DNA of 64,000 nucleotides. Origin: Sphingomonas aurea (lineage in GTDB: Bacteria; Pseudomonadota; Alphaproteobacteria; Sphingomonadales; Sphingomonadaceae). Location: positions 992,001 through 1,056,000 of the forward strand of contig NZ_JAUUDS010000001.1 of NCBI RefSeq assembly GCF_030678875.1, read 5' to 3'. Made by a program: the position numbers and the translations under genes. A model generated the notes under the pieces. That model had not been told where the DNA came from. It ran no database searches and worked only from the letters and a program-made list of their open reading frames with translations. Shown in pieces: positions 7,122-15,539 of this stretch (positions within the stretch are counted from its first letter, which is position 1; every line of letters begins with the position of its first letter).

Positions 7122-8561
7122 TTAGCGCTTCGACCGCCCCCTCAACGACAGGCGCCGGAACAACCCCCGCTTTGACAGCGGCTCGAACATCTCCTCCGGT
7201 CCCTCCGGATCGAGCACCTCGTTGTCCGCCAGCCACGCCTCGACCGCACTCAGGTCGGGCACCTCATAGGGCCGGAGCGTCTTGCCCGATCCGCGCAGCT
7301 CCTCGATCGTGGCGATCAGCGAACCCGTCCGCGCCACCGCCGCCTGCACCGTCGGCGCATCCACCCCAAGATGCTCGGCGATCAGCCCGTCGCGGATCGC
7401 CACCACGCACGCCACCTCCGCGTCGGTGTCGGCGGTGATCGACACATCGCACTCGGTATCGAGCCTGAGCGATCGATTGTTGACGTTGCTCGATCCCAGC
7501 CGCAGCACGCGCCCGTCCGCGATCAGGATCTTGGCATGGCAATAGATCGCCGTGCCGCCCGCGGTATGCGGATGATACATCCTCAGCCGCCCATGCTGGT
7601 CGCGCTGCCTGAGCGCGGTCATCAGCCGCGCCCGCGCCGTGTCCATCGCCAGCGGCTCCAGCCAGCCTTGCGCGGTCACCGGGTTGATGATGACGATCTC
7701 CGGCCCGTCCGCCGCGTCCAGCCTCCGCGCGATCGCCTCGGCGATCCGGCGCGAGGCGAAATACTGGCTCTCGATATAGAGGCTCTCGCGCGCCGCCGCG
7801 ATCTGCGCCAGGAACAGCGCCTCGCTCTCGTGCACGCCCGGCTGGTCCGGCATTTCCGGCAGGGTGCGCGCGATGCCGACATCGATTCCCTCGAAATCGA
7901 CGGGCAGCCCGTCCGGCCAGCAGCTCTCGCCCGGCGAATCGGCTGCCGGCAACAGCGCGTCCTTGCCCCCTGCCGCCCGCCACCGCTCGCGGAACAGGAT
8001 GCCCAGCTGGTGCGCGATCGGCCCTTGCAGGGCGGTGATCGCGTCGTGCCACGGCTTGTACGGCTGCCCCAGCGGGCGACGGCGCAGCGGCTGCTCGTCG
8101 AGGTGCGCGCGCGTGTCCCAGCGGTCGCCGGTCATGTCGATCCCGCCGCAGAATGCCAGGCAGTCGTCGATGATGACGATCTTCTGGTGGTGCGAGGCGC
8201 CCGTCGGGTGATGTCCGTCCAGCTTGGTGTGGATACGCGGGTGTGCCATCCATTTCAGCACGGTGAAGATCGTCGACCCCCGCCCCAGCGACTTCAGCGC
8301 CCCCAGGTCCCAGCGCAGCAGGAACACCTCCAGCGCCGGATTATGCCGGACCAGGTCGTAGATGAAGCGGCCCACCCCCTCGCCCGGCGCCGCGTCGTGA
8401 TCCAGCACGATCCGCGCGTCGAAGTCCCAGCCGATCAGCAGGATGCGCCGCTTCGCCTGCAGCATCGCGCGGCGCGCCACCCGGAAATAATCGTCCGCGT
8501 CGATGATGACCGACATGCGGTCGGCCCGCGCCACCCGCCAGAACTCGTCCCCAGGCTCCAT
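7122..8561 (-). CDS. Phospholipase D / cardiolipin synthase-like protein
   Basis: About 479 residues with two HKD active-site motifs. The first is HHQKIVIIDD near residue 125, followed by FCGGIDMTGDRWD. The second is CHAKILIADGRVLRLGSSN near residue 340, followed by NRSLRLDTECD. Two HKD motifs in one chain form a single active site that transfers or hydrolyses phosphatidyl groups. Cardiolipin synthesis from phosphatidylglycerol or other acceptors, and nuclease-like family members, are the known options. No N-terminal membrane anchor is seen, unlike classical cardiolipin synthases. AAGGGGAG precedes the chosen ATG at 8561; an in-frame ATG at 8576 is possible. It is divergent from dinB. Confidence 0.85.
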   Translation of the reverse strand: MEPGDEFWRVARADRMSVIIDADDYFRVARRAMLQAKRRILLIGWDFDARIVLDHDAAPGEGVGRFIYDLVRHNPALEVFLLRWDLGALKSLGRGSTIFTVLKWMAHPRIHTKLDGHHPTGASHHQKIVIIDDCLAFCGGIDMTGDRWDTRAHLDEQPLRRRPLGQPYKPWHDAITALQGPIAHQLGILFRERWRAAGGKDALLPAADSPGESCWPDGLPVDFEGIDVGIARTLPEMPDQPGVHESEALFLAQIAAARESLYIESQYFASRRIAEAIARRLDAADGPEIVIINPVTAQGWLEPLAMDTARARLMTALRQRDQHGRLRMYHPHTAGGTAIYCHAKILIADGRVLRLGSSNVNNRSLRLDTECDVSITADTDAEVACVVAIRDGLIAEHLGVDAPTVQAAVARTGSLIATIEELRGSGKTLRPYEVPDLSAVEAWLADNEVLDPEGPEEMFEPLSKRGLFRRLSLRGRSKR

Positions 8562-8641
8562 CCGGCTCCCCTTCATTCCGCCTCCCGCTTGCGGCCCCGA
8601 TATGGCTGCAAACGGTGAAGACGCCTATTATCTCCATCGCC

Positions 8642-9721
8642 ATGGCCGACGCGCCCATCCGCAAGATCATCCATGTCGACATGGACGCCTTCTACGCCTC
8701 GGTCGAGCAGCGCGACGAGCCGGCGTTGCGCGGCCGCCCGGTGGCGGTCGGCGGCAGTCGGGCACGCGGCGTCGTGGCCGCAGCCAGCTACGAGGCGCGC
8801 CGCTTCGGCGTCCGCTCGGCCATGCCCTCCTCGACCGCGGTGCGCCGCTGCCCCGACCTTGTCTTCGTCAAACCCCGGTTCGAGGTCTATCGCGACGTCT
8901 CGCACCAGATCCGCGCCATCTTTCGCGACTATACCGATTTGGTCGAACCGCTGTCCCTCGACGAGGCGTATCTCGACGTCTCGCACGACCGTCACAGCCT
9001 CGGCTCGGCCAAGGCCATCGCGGAGGCGATCCGCGCCCGCATCCGCGCCGATACCGGCCTCACCGCGTCAGCCGGGGTCAGCTACAACAAGTTCATCGCC
9101 AAGCTCGCCTCCGACCAGAACAAGCCCGACGGCCTCTGCGTCATTCCCCCGCACAAGGGCGCCGCCTTCGTCGCCTCGCTGCCGGTCGCGCGCTTCCACG
9201 GCGTCGGCCCGGTCACGGCACGCCGGATGGAGGCGCTGGCGATCCATACCGGCGCCGACCTGCGCGACCGGCCGCTGGAGTTCCTCCAGCGCCATTTCGG
9301 CAGCTTCGCCACCTATCTCTACCACGCCGCACGGGGCGAGGATCACCGCCCAGTCCGTGCCCACCGCATCGCAAAGTCGATCGGCGCCGAGCGCACGTTC
9401 GAGCACGACCTGACCGACCGGGCCGCGCTCCACGAAAAGCTCGCCCTCGTCGCCGACGCCGCCTGGGACCGCGTCGAGCGCGCCGACACCGCCGGCCGCA
9501 CCGTCACGCTGAAGCTGCGCCGCGCCGACTTCACGACGATCACCCGCGCCCGCTCCTTCGCGGTACCGGTAGCGGACCGGGCGACGTTCCACGCGGCCGG
9601 CACCACCCTGCTCGACGCGCAACTCCCCGTACCCTCCGGCATCCGCCTCCTCGGCCTTACCCTCTCGGCGCTGGGCGCGGACGACACCCCGCCGACCATC
9701 CAGCCAGCCCTTCCGTTCTAA
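8642..9721 (+). CDS. dinB: DNA polymerase IV (Y-family translesion polymerase)
   Basis: A 359-residue Y-family polymerase. IIHVDMDAFYASVEQRD near the N-terminus gives the first metal-binding Asp, and PLSLDEAYLDVS near residue 100 gives the catalytic Asp-Glu pair. GVSYNKFIAKLASDQNKPDG and the helix-hairpin-helix segment VARFHGVGPVTARRMEALAI follow, then the little-finger domain. It copies past damaged template bases. The protein ends TIQPALPF, a QxxLPF-type clamp-binding motif, which fits beta-clamp recruitment. The start was set at MADAPIRK; an in-frame GTG at 8615 would add nine residues and neither has a strong ribosome site. Confidence 0.9.
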   Translation: MADAPIRKIIHVDMDAFYASVEQRDEPALRGRPVAVGGSRARGVVAAASYEARRFGVRSAMPSSTAVRRCPDLVFVKPRFEVYRDVSHQIRAIFRDYTDLVEPLSLDEAYLDVSHDRHSLGSAKAIAEAIRARIRADTGLTASAGVSYNKFIAKLASDQNKPDGLCVIPPHKGAAFVASLPVARFHGVGPVTARRMEALAIHTGADLRDRPLEFLQRHFGSFATYLYHAARGEDHRPVRAHRIAKSIGAERTFEHDLTDRAALHEKLALVADAAWDRVERADTAGRTVTLKLRRADFTTITRARSFAVPVADRATFHAAGTTLLDAQLPVPSGIRLLGLTLSALGADDTPPTIQPALPF

Positions 9722-9746
9722 CGTGGGCCCGCCCTCCCCAAACCTG

Positions 9747-9841
9747 TCATTCCCGCGCAGGCGGGGATCCATAGACGCTGACGTTTATGGCTGGAGGCGC
9801 GGCGGCAGCGCTTCTGTATCTCCGCCTGCGCGGGAATGACG
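9747..9841. repeat. Palindromic intergenic repeat
   Basis: GTCATTCCCGCGCAGGCGGG at the left end and CCGCCTGCGCGGGAATGACG at the right end form long inverted arms around about 55 bases. It belongs to the same family as the repeats at 5781, 33283 and 51240. It lies between dinB and the SnoaL-like gene. Confidence 0.75.
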
Positions 9842-9907
9842 AAATATCCACCGGGAACGATCCCGCCCCACCGGCGCTTCCCTCCCGCACCCACGGGAGA
9901 CAAGACC

Positions 9908-10270
9908 ATGGAAGACAACCGAATCTGGGCCTTCGAAGAGAGCCTCTGGACCGGCGACGCCGACCATTATCGCGAGCTGATCGACGACGAATGCGTCATG
10001 GTTCTGCCCGAACACCCCTTCGTCCTGACCGGCCGCGCCGCGATCGAGGCGGTCGCGAATACTCCCCGCTGGTCGCAGGTCGCGTTCAGCGAGCAGCAGG
10101 TCATGCGCCCGCAAGAGGGCCTGATCGCCATCGCCTACAAGGCAGAGGCGGCGAAGGACGGTGAAGCCTACACCGCCTACTGCACCACGACGATCCGCCG
10201 CCTGGAACACGAGGTCTGGCGCGTCGTCCAGCACCAGCAGACCCCGCCCCCGGTCGCCGCCGTGGTGTGA
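9908..10270 (+). CDS. SnoaL/DUF4440-like small protein (NTF2-like fold)
   Basis: A 120-residue soluble protein. MEDNRIWAFEESLWTGDADH, then CVMVLPEHPFVLTGRAAIEA, and the closing TTTIRRLEHEVWRVVQHQQT match the small NTF2-like proteins (DUF4440/SnoaL group) in which a helix precedes a curved sheet with a W-R-V-V-x-H-Q strand. Members include ketosteroid isomerase-like enzymes and proteins of unknown role; no catalytic assignment is possible here. A GGGAGA ribosome site precedes the ATG at 9908. The gene stands alone between a repeat element and the AT-rich island. Confidence 0.75.
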   Translation: MEDNRIWAFEESLWTGDADHYRELIDDECVMVLPEHPFVLTGRAAIEAVANTPRWSQVAFSEQQVMRPQEGLIAIAYKAEAAKDGEAYTAYCTTTIRRLEHEVWRVVQHQQTPPPVAAVV

Positions 10271-10405
10271 GGGCGGTTCCGCTTGGCATGACGACGCTCT
10301 CCTCTTGAGCGCATTCATCGTTTGGAGATTTACAACCGAATAAGCTCAGCACATATTATCTGAACCCACAAGATAAGCGGGAATGGTATATTTCAGCAGA
10401 GGCAA

Positions 10406-10483
10406 ATGCTAAAACGGCTTCCGCTACTTATTTTAGCTATCGCGATTTCCACGTCTAGCGTCATGGCCGCAGATATTATTTAG
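10406..10483 (+). CDS. Orphan 25-residue signal-peptide micro-ORF
   Basis: ATG at 10406, preceded by AGAGG, encodes MLKRLPLLILAIAISTSSVM followed by AADII and a TAG stop. It has a basic N-region, a hydrophobic core and a VMA-like cleavage site, then ends. This is a complete Sec signal peptide with no mature protein. It lies in AT-rich DNA together with another secreted protein. It may be the remnant of a truncated gene or a very small secreted peptide. No recognisable continuation follows in any plus-strand frame before 10703. Confidence 0.35.
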   Translation: MLKRLPLLILAIAISTSSVMAADII

Positions 10484-10490
10484 TGTATAA

Positions 10491-10537
10491 GTTCATGCGA
10501 TTTTGTAAGATCAAGAAATATATGATTTTGCATGAAC
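10491..10537. repeat. Short inverted repeat in the AT-rich island
   Basis: GTTCATGC at 10491-10498 and GCATGAAC at 10530-10537 are perfect reverse complements around a 31-base loop that contains GATTTTG-like repeats. It directly follows the micro-ORF stop. The function is unknown. Confidence 0.4.
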
Positions 10538-10640
10538 TATTTTGATGAGCAAAGTCGTTATATCGCGTGTCTTTTTGATGCAGATAGAAGATTTCAACAG
10601 TGCACAGGTCGGTGCTACGCCTATTGTGGCTAAATAAGTT

Positions 10641-10673
10641 AAGCGCATGATACACTTGATGTATCATGCGCTT
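10641..10673. repeat. Perfect 14-base inverted repeat, operator- or hairpin-like
   Basis: AAGCGCATGATACA (10641-10654) and its exact reverse complement (10660-10673) flank the 5-base loop CTTGA. It lies about 30 bases before the start of the secreted protein at 10703. It could be a dyad operator or an RNA hairpin; no T-run follows, so it is not a standard terminator. The gap 10271-10702 holds no other gene that I can support. Confidence 0.6.
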
Positions 10674-10702
10674 CATGGACCTAATAATCTGGGAAATGAA
10701 TC

Positions 10703-11167
10703 ATGCACAGAACGTGTATACTTTTTCCTATTGTATTAGCTAGTAGTCATGCACATGCAGAGAGGAAGCCTCAGACAAGCTGGGGAAAGCCGGATGTCAC
10801 CTATACACAGTATAGAGCGGACGCGATAGAATGCGCGAAACTTGGATACTATAGAGACGTATCTCAGGACGAGCCCGGAAAACAATTTCTCCGGGGCTTC
10901 CGCACGGCCGACGAAGCAATTAATCAAGCAGATATGGGAGGCGCAAGCGTCGATAAGTGGCGCGACTCCATATTAATAACAAGGCTGGATAGAAAGTTGA
11001 CGCAAATACAGAGTATACAAGTCGGCGATGTACGCACTTGCCTGCTCAAGAAAGGCTATAAAGAATTTGATCTAAGCAAGTCTGAAGAAGCTATTCTCCG
11101 ACACTATCCCCGCGGATCAGAAGGTAGGCACAAGTATCTGTACGCTCTTGCTTCGAAAAAGGATTAA
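10703..11167 (+). CDS. Secreted protein of unknown function in AT-rich DNA
   Basis: A 154-residue protein with a short signal peptide (MHRTCILFPIVLASSHAHAE). The mature part begins SWGKPDVTYTQYRADAIECA, has a second cysteine in DVRTCLLKKGYKEF, and ends GSEGRHKYLYALAS. The two cysteines could form a disulfide. The layout (WGK-x-x-V, Y-x-x-DA-x-EC, then a C-x-x-x-GY segment and a final R-H-x-YL-x-x-LAS) resembles secreted hypothetical proteins I associate with sphingomonads, but I cannot name a function. Codons are strongly AT-rich (ATA, AAA, TAT), unlike every neighbour, which suggests recent acquisition. The ribosome site is weak. Confidence 0.7.
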   Translation: MHRTCILFPIVLASSHAHAERKPQTSWGKPDVTYTQYRADAIECAKLGYYRDVSQDEPGKQFLRGFRTADEAINQADMGGASVDKWRDSILITRLDRKLTQIQSIQVGDVRTCLLKKGYKEFDLSKSEEAILRHYPRGSEGRHKYLYALASKKD

Positions 11168-11250
11168 GGTGTCCCTCTCGCCAATCGATCAGATGTTGCA
11201 TATCCCGCGCCCAGCGGCTCCGTCGCTGCGGCGCCTGAAAGCTCAAGCCG

Positions 11251-12171
11251 TCACCCCATAAACGCCGCATCCAACTGCGCATGCACTGCCTGCGCACCCA
11301 GCACGATCGTCCCCAGCGGTCCGGCGTTTCCACCCAGCGCCGGAGGCACCACATAGGTCTCCGCATCGCTCACTTCGGGCAGGGCGACATAGCCCGCCAG
11401 GCTGCGGCTCATCGCTGTCCGCACGCGGGGGAACAGGTGGTCGTTGCCCACCATCACGCCGCCGCCCATCACGATCCGCCGTGGCACGCCGGTCAGCACC
11501 AGCGTGTGGAGCAACTGCCCCAGCGCGTGCGCCACCAGGTCCCAGGCGGGATCGTCGGCGCCCAGTTCCGGGCCGGGAATACCGGTGCGCGCGCGGATCG
11601 CCGGGCCGGCCGCCAGCCCCTCGCAGCAGGCGCCGTGATAGGGACAGCTGCCGACCCACTCGTCGCCCGGCACACGCACGGGGCGGATATGCCCGAACTC
11701 GGAGTGGGTCAGCCCGTCGACCGGCCGCCCGCCCGCGATCAGGCCCACGCCGATCCCGGTGCCGACCGTGGCATAGGCGATGTCTGCCAGCCCCTTTGCC
11801 GCGCCCCACCGCGCCTCGGCCAGCGCCGCGCCGACCACGTCGGTGTGGAAACCGGTCGGCACCCGCGCGTGCCGGCGCAGCCGCTCGCCCACGTCCTGCC
11901 CTGCCCAGCCCGGCTTGGGAGTCGAGGTGATGTGCCCGTAATCGGCGGCGTGCCGGTCGATCGAGACCGGCCCGAAGCTGGCGATGCCCAGGCCGACGAA
12001 GCCCGACCACCGGTCGAGTACCGCCTCGATCGCCTGCAGCGTCTCCTCGGGCCGGGTCGTTGGCATCTCGACCCGGTCCTCGATCGCGTCGGGCCCGCGC
12101 GCGAGGATGCAGATGCACTTGGTTCCGCCCAGTTCGATCCCCGCGATCAGCGGTGCGTCGTCAGCCATCAT
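11251..12171 (-). CDS. ROK-family sugar kinase (fructokinase-like)
   Basis: A 306-residue kinase. IAGIELGGTKCICILA near the N-terminus is the ATP phosphate-binding loop. ATVGTGIGVGLIAGG near residue 135 and the HSEFGHIRP motif near 160 are ROK family features. CPYHGACCEGLAAGPA is the cysteine/histidine zinc motif of ROK proteins. RRIVMGGGVMVG is the adenosine motif. There is no N-terminal helix-turn-helix, so it is an enzyme, most likely phosphorylating fructose, mannose or a related hexose. It overlaps the glmU stop by four bases (ATGA), which links it to UDP-GlcNAc synthesis. The start could be 12171 or the adjacent in-frame ATG at 12168. Confidence 0.85.
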   Translation of the reverse strand: MMADDAPLIAGIELGGTKCICILARGPDAIEDRVEMPTTRPEETLQAIEAVLDRWSGFVGLGIASFGPVSIDRHAADYGHITSTPKPGWAGQDVGERLRRHARVPTGFHTDVVGAALAEARWGAAKGLADIAYATVGTGIGVGLIAGGRPVDGLTHSEFGHIRPVRVPGDEWVGSCPYHGACCEGLAAGPAIRARTGIPGPELGADDPAWDLVAHALGQLLHTLVLTGVPRRIVMGGGVMVGNDHLFPRVRTAMSRSLAGYVALPEVSDAETYVVPPALGGNAGPLGTIVLGAQAVHAQLDAAFMG

Positions 12172-13550
12172 CCCCCCTGTTTCGCCGCCTTGCGCGCGCG
12201 CATCATGTCACGAAACTTCGCCGCCCAGCCCGCCCGGTTCTCCTGCCGCGCGCGCGCCAGTGCCAGCGCGTAGGCCGGCACGTCGCCGGTCACGATCGAT
12301 CCGGCCCCCACGATCGCGCCGTCGCCGATCGTCACCGGTGCGACCAGCGCGCTGTTCGACCCGACGAACGCGCCGGTGCCGATGCTGGTCCGGTATTTCA
12401 GGAAGCCGTCGTAATTGCAGGTGATCGTGCCCGCGCCGATATTGGCGCCCGCCCCGATCTCGGCATCGCCCAGATAGGTGAGGTGATTGGCCTTCGCCCC
12501 CTCGCCGAGCCGGGCCTTCTTGATCTCGACGAAATTGCCGACCTTGGCCTTCCGCTCCAGCACCGCGCCGGGCCGCAGCCGGGCATAGGGGCCAACCTCC
12601 GCACCGGCGCCGACCTCTGCGCCCTCCAGATGGCTGAAGGCGTGGATCGTCGCACCGTCCGCCACGCTGACGCCAGGACCGAACACGACATTCTGCCCCA
12701 CCGTCACGTCGCGGCCCAGCACCGTGTCGTGCGCGAACCACACCGTCTCGGGCGCGAGCAGCGTTGCTCCCGCCGCCATCGCCTCAGCCCGACGTCGCGC
12801 CTGCCAGCCCGCCTCGACCGTGGCGAGTTCGCCGCGGCTGTTGACCCCGGCGACCTCGTCCGCCCCCGTCTCGATCACCGCCGATCCGCGTCCGTCGGCC
12901 GCGGCCAGCATCACGATGTCGGGAAGGTAATATTCGCCCACCGCATTGTCGTTGCCGACCCGCGCCAGCAGCGCGAACAGGTCGGCGCCGCGCACCGCCA
13001 TCAGCCCCGAATTGCACAGGGTCTCCGCACGCTCTGGTTCGGAGGCATCCTTATACTCGACCATTCGCGCGATCCGCCCCTCGGCGTCCGCGATTACCCG
13101 GCCATAGGCACCGGGATCGCTCGGCCGAAAGCCCAGTACCACCACCGCCGGCGCGTCCTCGGCATGGAGCCGCTCGACCATCCGCCGCATCGTGCCCGCC
13201 GTCACCAGCGGCACGTCGCCGTAGAGGACCAGCACGTCGCCCTCGAAGCCCACCAGCGCCGCCTCGGCCTGTCGCACCGCATGGCCGGTGCCCAGCTGCT
13301 CGGCCTGCACCGCCACCGCGACGCCGTGCGGCGCCACCACCGCCTCCACCTGCTCGCGGCCAGCGCCGGTAACGACCACGACTCGCTCCGCCCCCATTTC
13401 GCCGACCGCCGCGATCAGGTGCAGCAGCATCGGCCGTCCCGCGACCGGATGGAGCACCTTGTGCAGGTCGGATTTCATCCTCGTGCCCTTGCCTGCCGCC
13501 AGGATCACGGCGGCGAGGGGACGGGCTGCGGCGGGAGTCGTGTCGGTCAT
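12168..13550 (-). CDS. glmU: Bifunctional UDP-GlcNAc pyrophosphorylase / glucosamine-1-phosphate N-acetyltransferase
   Basis: A 460-residue bifunctional enzyme making UDP-N-acetylglucosamine for peptidoglycan and LPS. The N-terminal uridyltransferase carries LAAGKGTRMKSDLHKVLHPV (about 17-36), VLYGDVPL and CNSGLMAV, with GVNSRGELA at the domain end. The C-terminal left-handed beta-helix (from about 255) has hexapeptide repeats and the acetyltransferase stretch KANHLTYLGDAEIG, followed by NIGAGTITCNYDG. Length is normal for the family. The frame stays open to 14297, but that extension overlaps gph and is not real. It is divergent from gph and coupled to the ROK kinase downstream. Confidence 0.95.
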   Translation of the reverse strand: MTDTTPAAARPLAAVILAAGKGTRMKSDLHKVLHPVAGRPMLLHLIAAVGEMGAERVVVVTGAGREQVEAVVAPHGVAVAVQAEQLGTGHAVRQAEAALVGFEGDVLVLYGDVPLVTAGTMRRMVERLHAEDAPAVVVLGFRPSDPGAYGRVIADAEGRIARMVEYKDASEPERAETLCNSGLMAVRGADLFALLARVGNDNAVGEYYLPDIVMLAAADGRGSAVIETGADEVAGVNSRGELATVEAGWQARRRAEAMAAGATLLAPETVWFAHDTVLGRDVTVGQNVVFGPGVSVADGATIHAFSHLEGAEVGAGAEVGPYARLRPGAVLERKAKVGNFVEIKKARLGEGAKANHLTYLGDAEIGAGANIGAGTITCNYDGFLKYRTSIGTGAFVGSNSALVAPVTIGDGAIVGAGSIVTGDVPAYALALARARQENRAGWAAKFRDMMRARKAAKQGG

Positions 13551-13613
13551 CGGGCAGGCGGACTGGCACGAATGCCTTGCCAACGCCATAGCCCTGCTGG
13601 CACCGCGCCGGAC

Positions 13614-14285
13614 ATGACCGATTTTCCATTTCAGATCGTCGGCTTCGACATGGACGGCACGCTGCTCGATACCAGCGGCGATCTCGCCGCCGCCGTCAAC
13701 GAAGCCCTGCAGGCCAGCGGCCACCCGACGCTCCCGGTCGAACGGATCAGGCCGATGATCGGCGGTGGCGCGCGCCACATGCTGGCGCAGGGGCTGGCCG
13801 CGACCGGCGGCTGCTCGGAAGCCGAACTCGATCGTCTCCACCGCGTCCTGCTCGACTATTACGAAGCGAACATGACGGTCCACACCCGCCCCTTTCCGCA
13901 CGCGCTGGCGGCGCTCGACACGCTGGCGGCGCGCGGGGTCAGGCTGGCGGTCGTGACCAACAAGCTGGAACGATATGCCGCGCAGGTCCTTGACGATCTT
14001 GGCTTGTCCGACCGCTTCGCCTGTCTGATCGGCGGCGACACGATGGGCCCCGGCCGCGGCAAGCCGGCTCCCGATCCGATCCTCGAGATGATCGCCCGCT
14101 GCGGCGGCGGACGCGCGGCGTTCGTCGGCGACTCGGTCTATGACGTCGGCGCGGCCAAGGCGGCGGACGTGCCCGTGGTGGCATGCAGCTTCGGCTTCCT
14201 CGACCGCCCGGTCGAGGCGCTGGGGGCGGACGCGGTCATCGATGGTTTCGACCAGCTTGTCGAAACATTGGAAAGGCTCGGCTGA
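13614..14285 (+). CDS. gph: Phosphoglycolate phosphatase, HAD superfamily
   Basis: A 223-residue HAD hydrolase. FDMDGTLLDTSGDLA supplies the nucleophile Asp12 and acid/base Asp14. VVTNKLERYAAQ is motif II, RGKPAPDPILEM carries the motif III lysine, and AFVGDSVYDVGAAKAA is motif IV. The helical cap and DL-x-x-A-V-N spacing match Gph, which removes 2-phosphoglycolate formed in DNA repair and oxygenase side reactions. It ends one base before the phoR start, so the two are probably co-transcribed. Confidence 0.87.
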   Translation: MTDFPFQIVGFDMDGTLLDTSGDLAAAVNEALQASGHPTLPVERIRPMIGGGARHMLAQGLAATGGCSEAELDRLHRVLLDYYEANMTVHTRPFPHALAALDTLAARGVRLAVVTNKLERYAAQVLDDLGLSDRFACLIGGDTMGPGRGKPAPDPILEMIARCGGGRAAFVGDSVYDVGAAKAADVPVVACSFGFLDRPVEALGADAVIDGFDQLVETLERLG

Positions 14286-14286
14286 C

Positions 14287-15453
14287 ATGCTTGCCACGCC
14301 CTACCCGGCCCTGGCGCTCGCCGCCGCGACCTCGGCCGCAGTCTTTCTGGTCACGGGCGCCTGGGAGGGACTGGCCCTCGCCCTGGTCGGCGGCGTCGCC
14401 GCGGTCCTGCTCGGTCGCCGGCGCGACGTGGTGATGGACGTGGCGCCACCGCCCGCTCCCGCCGCACCGACGCTTGCGGAAATGCTGGACGGGGTCGCCG
14501 ATCCGGTGCTGCTGGTGTCGAACGGCCGCGTCTCGATCGCCAACGCGGCGGCGCGCAACGTACTGGGAACGCACGTCATCGGTGAGGATGCTCGCGTCGC
14601 CATCCGCCATCCCGCCGCCGCCCAGGCGCTCGCCGCCGCCGATGGCCACCCGGTCGAGCTGGTCGGCATCGGCAGCCGCGATCGCCGCTGGGAGATGCGG
14701 GTGACCGCCATCTCGCCAGACCTCGCGATCGCCAACCTCGTCGACCGCACCCAGCATGCCGCCGCCGAGCGGATGCGCGTCGATTTCGTCGCCAATGCCA
14801 GCCACGAACTGCGCACCCCGCTCGCGTCGATCATGGGCTATATCGAGACGCTGGGCGAGGAGGCCGGCGAGGAACCCGTCCTGCGCACGCGCTTCCTGAA
14901 GATCATGATGGACGAGGCGCGACGCATGCAGCGCCTTGTCGAGGACCTCTTGTCCCTGTCGCGGATCGAGGCGGACAAATACCGCCTGCCCGACCGGCTG
15001 GTCGACGTCGCCGACCTGCTCGACGAAGTCTGTGCCGAGCTGCGCGGATCGGGTCGCGCGCGCGCCGCCGACCTGATCTGCGCGGAGTGGGACAACCTGC
15101 CCCCCGTCGCGGGGGACCGCGCCCAACTCTCGCAGCTGTTCCACAATCTGATCGGCAACGCGATGAAATATGGCCGTTCCGGCACGCCGGTCACAGTCAC
15201 GTTGAAGGCCGTCCCGACCGGCTTGGTCATGACCGTGACCGACGAGGGAGAGGGCATCGCCCCCGAACACCTGCCGCGCCTGACCGAGCGCTTCTACCGC
15301 GTCGACGCCGGGCGCAGCCGCGCGCTGGGCGGCACCGGCCTCGGCCTCGCCATCGTCAAGCACATTGCCGAGCGTCATCGCGGTCGCCTCGACATCGCGA
15401 GCCGGGTCGGCGTCGGCACCACGGTCAGCGTCACCCTGCCCGCCACCGGCTGA
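14287..15453 (+). CDS. phoR: Phosphate-regulon sensor histidine kinase
   Basis: A 388-residue membrane kinase. Two hydrophobic segments lie in residues 6-44, followed by a PAS-like region (LAEMLDGVADPVLLVSNGRV). The phospho-acceptor H-box is FVANASHELRTPLASIMGYI with His173. The N-box is FHNLIGNAMKYG, G1 is VTDEGEGIAPEHLPRLTERF, and G2 is GGTGLGLAIVKHIAERHRG. The small periplasmic part is typical of PhoR, which senses phosphate status through PstSCAB-PhoU. It precedes pstS with a Pho-box-like sequence between them; its partner phoB is at the far end of the operon. Confidence 0.92.
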   Translation: MLATPYPALALAAATSAAVFLVTGAWEGLALALVGGVAAVLLGRRRDVVMDVAPPPAPAAPTLAEMLDGVADPVLLVSNGRVSIANAAARNVLGTHVIGEDARVAIRHPAAAQALAAADGHPVELVGIGSRDRRWEMRVTAISPDLAIANLVDRTQHAAAERMRVDFVANASHELRTPLASIMGYIETLGEEAGEEPVLRTRFLKIMMDEARRMQRLVEDLLSLSRIEADKYRLPDRLVDVADLLDEVCAELRGSGRARAADLICAEWDNLPPVAGDRAQLSQLFHNLIGNAMKYGRSGTPVTVTLKAVPTGLVMTVTDEGEGIAPEHLPRLTERFYRVDAGRSRALGGTGLGLAIVKHIAERHRGRLDIASRVGVGTTVSVTLPATG

Positions 15454-15462
15454 TCGAGAGCC

Positions 15463-15491
15463 GTGTCATTAAAGCGTAACCCCTCGGTCAC
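15463..15491 (+). promoter_or_regulatory. Pho-box-like direct repeats before pstS
   Basis: Three 7-base units at 11-base spacing, GTGTCAT (15463), GCGTAAC (15474) and CGGTCAC (15485), are separated by TAAA and CCCT. The first matches the CTGTCAT Pho-box unit at six of seven positions and the third at five; the middle one is weaker. The 11-base phase and AT-rich first spacer fit PhoB binding. It lies 49 bases before the pstS start. Confidence 0.55.
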
Positions 15492-15539
15492 ATAGGCGCG
15501 GACGAGCGGCGGCATCAGCCCGCCGCGTCAGGGAAATCG

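Noticed and set aside
10476..10676. 66-residue minus-strand open frame in the AT-rich island
   Set aside because: It runs through both inverted repeats, lacks a ribosome site and has no hydrophobic or domain pattern; low GC makes no difference to its plausibility.
13551..14297. Upstream extension of the glmU frame
   Set aside because: The extra part lies antisense to gph. The GlmU N-terminus begins normally at 13550.
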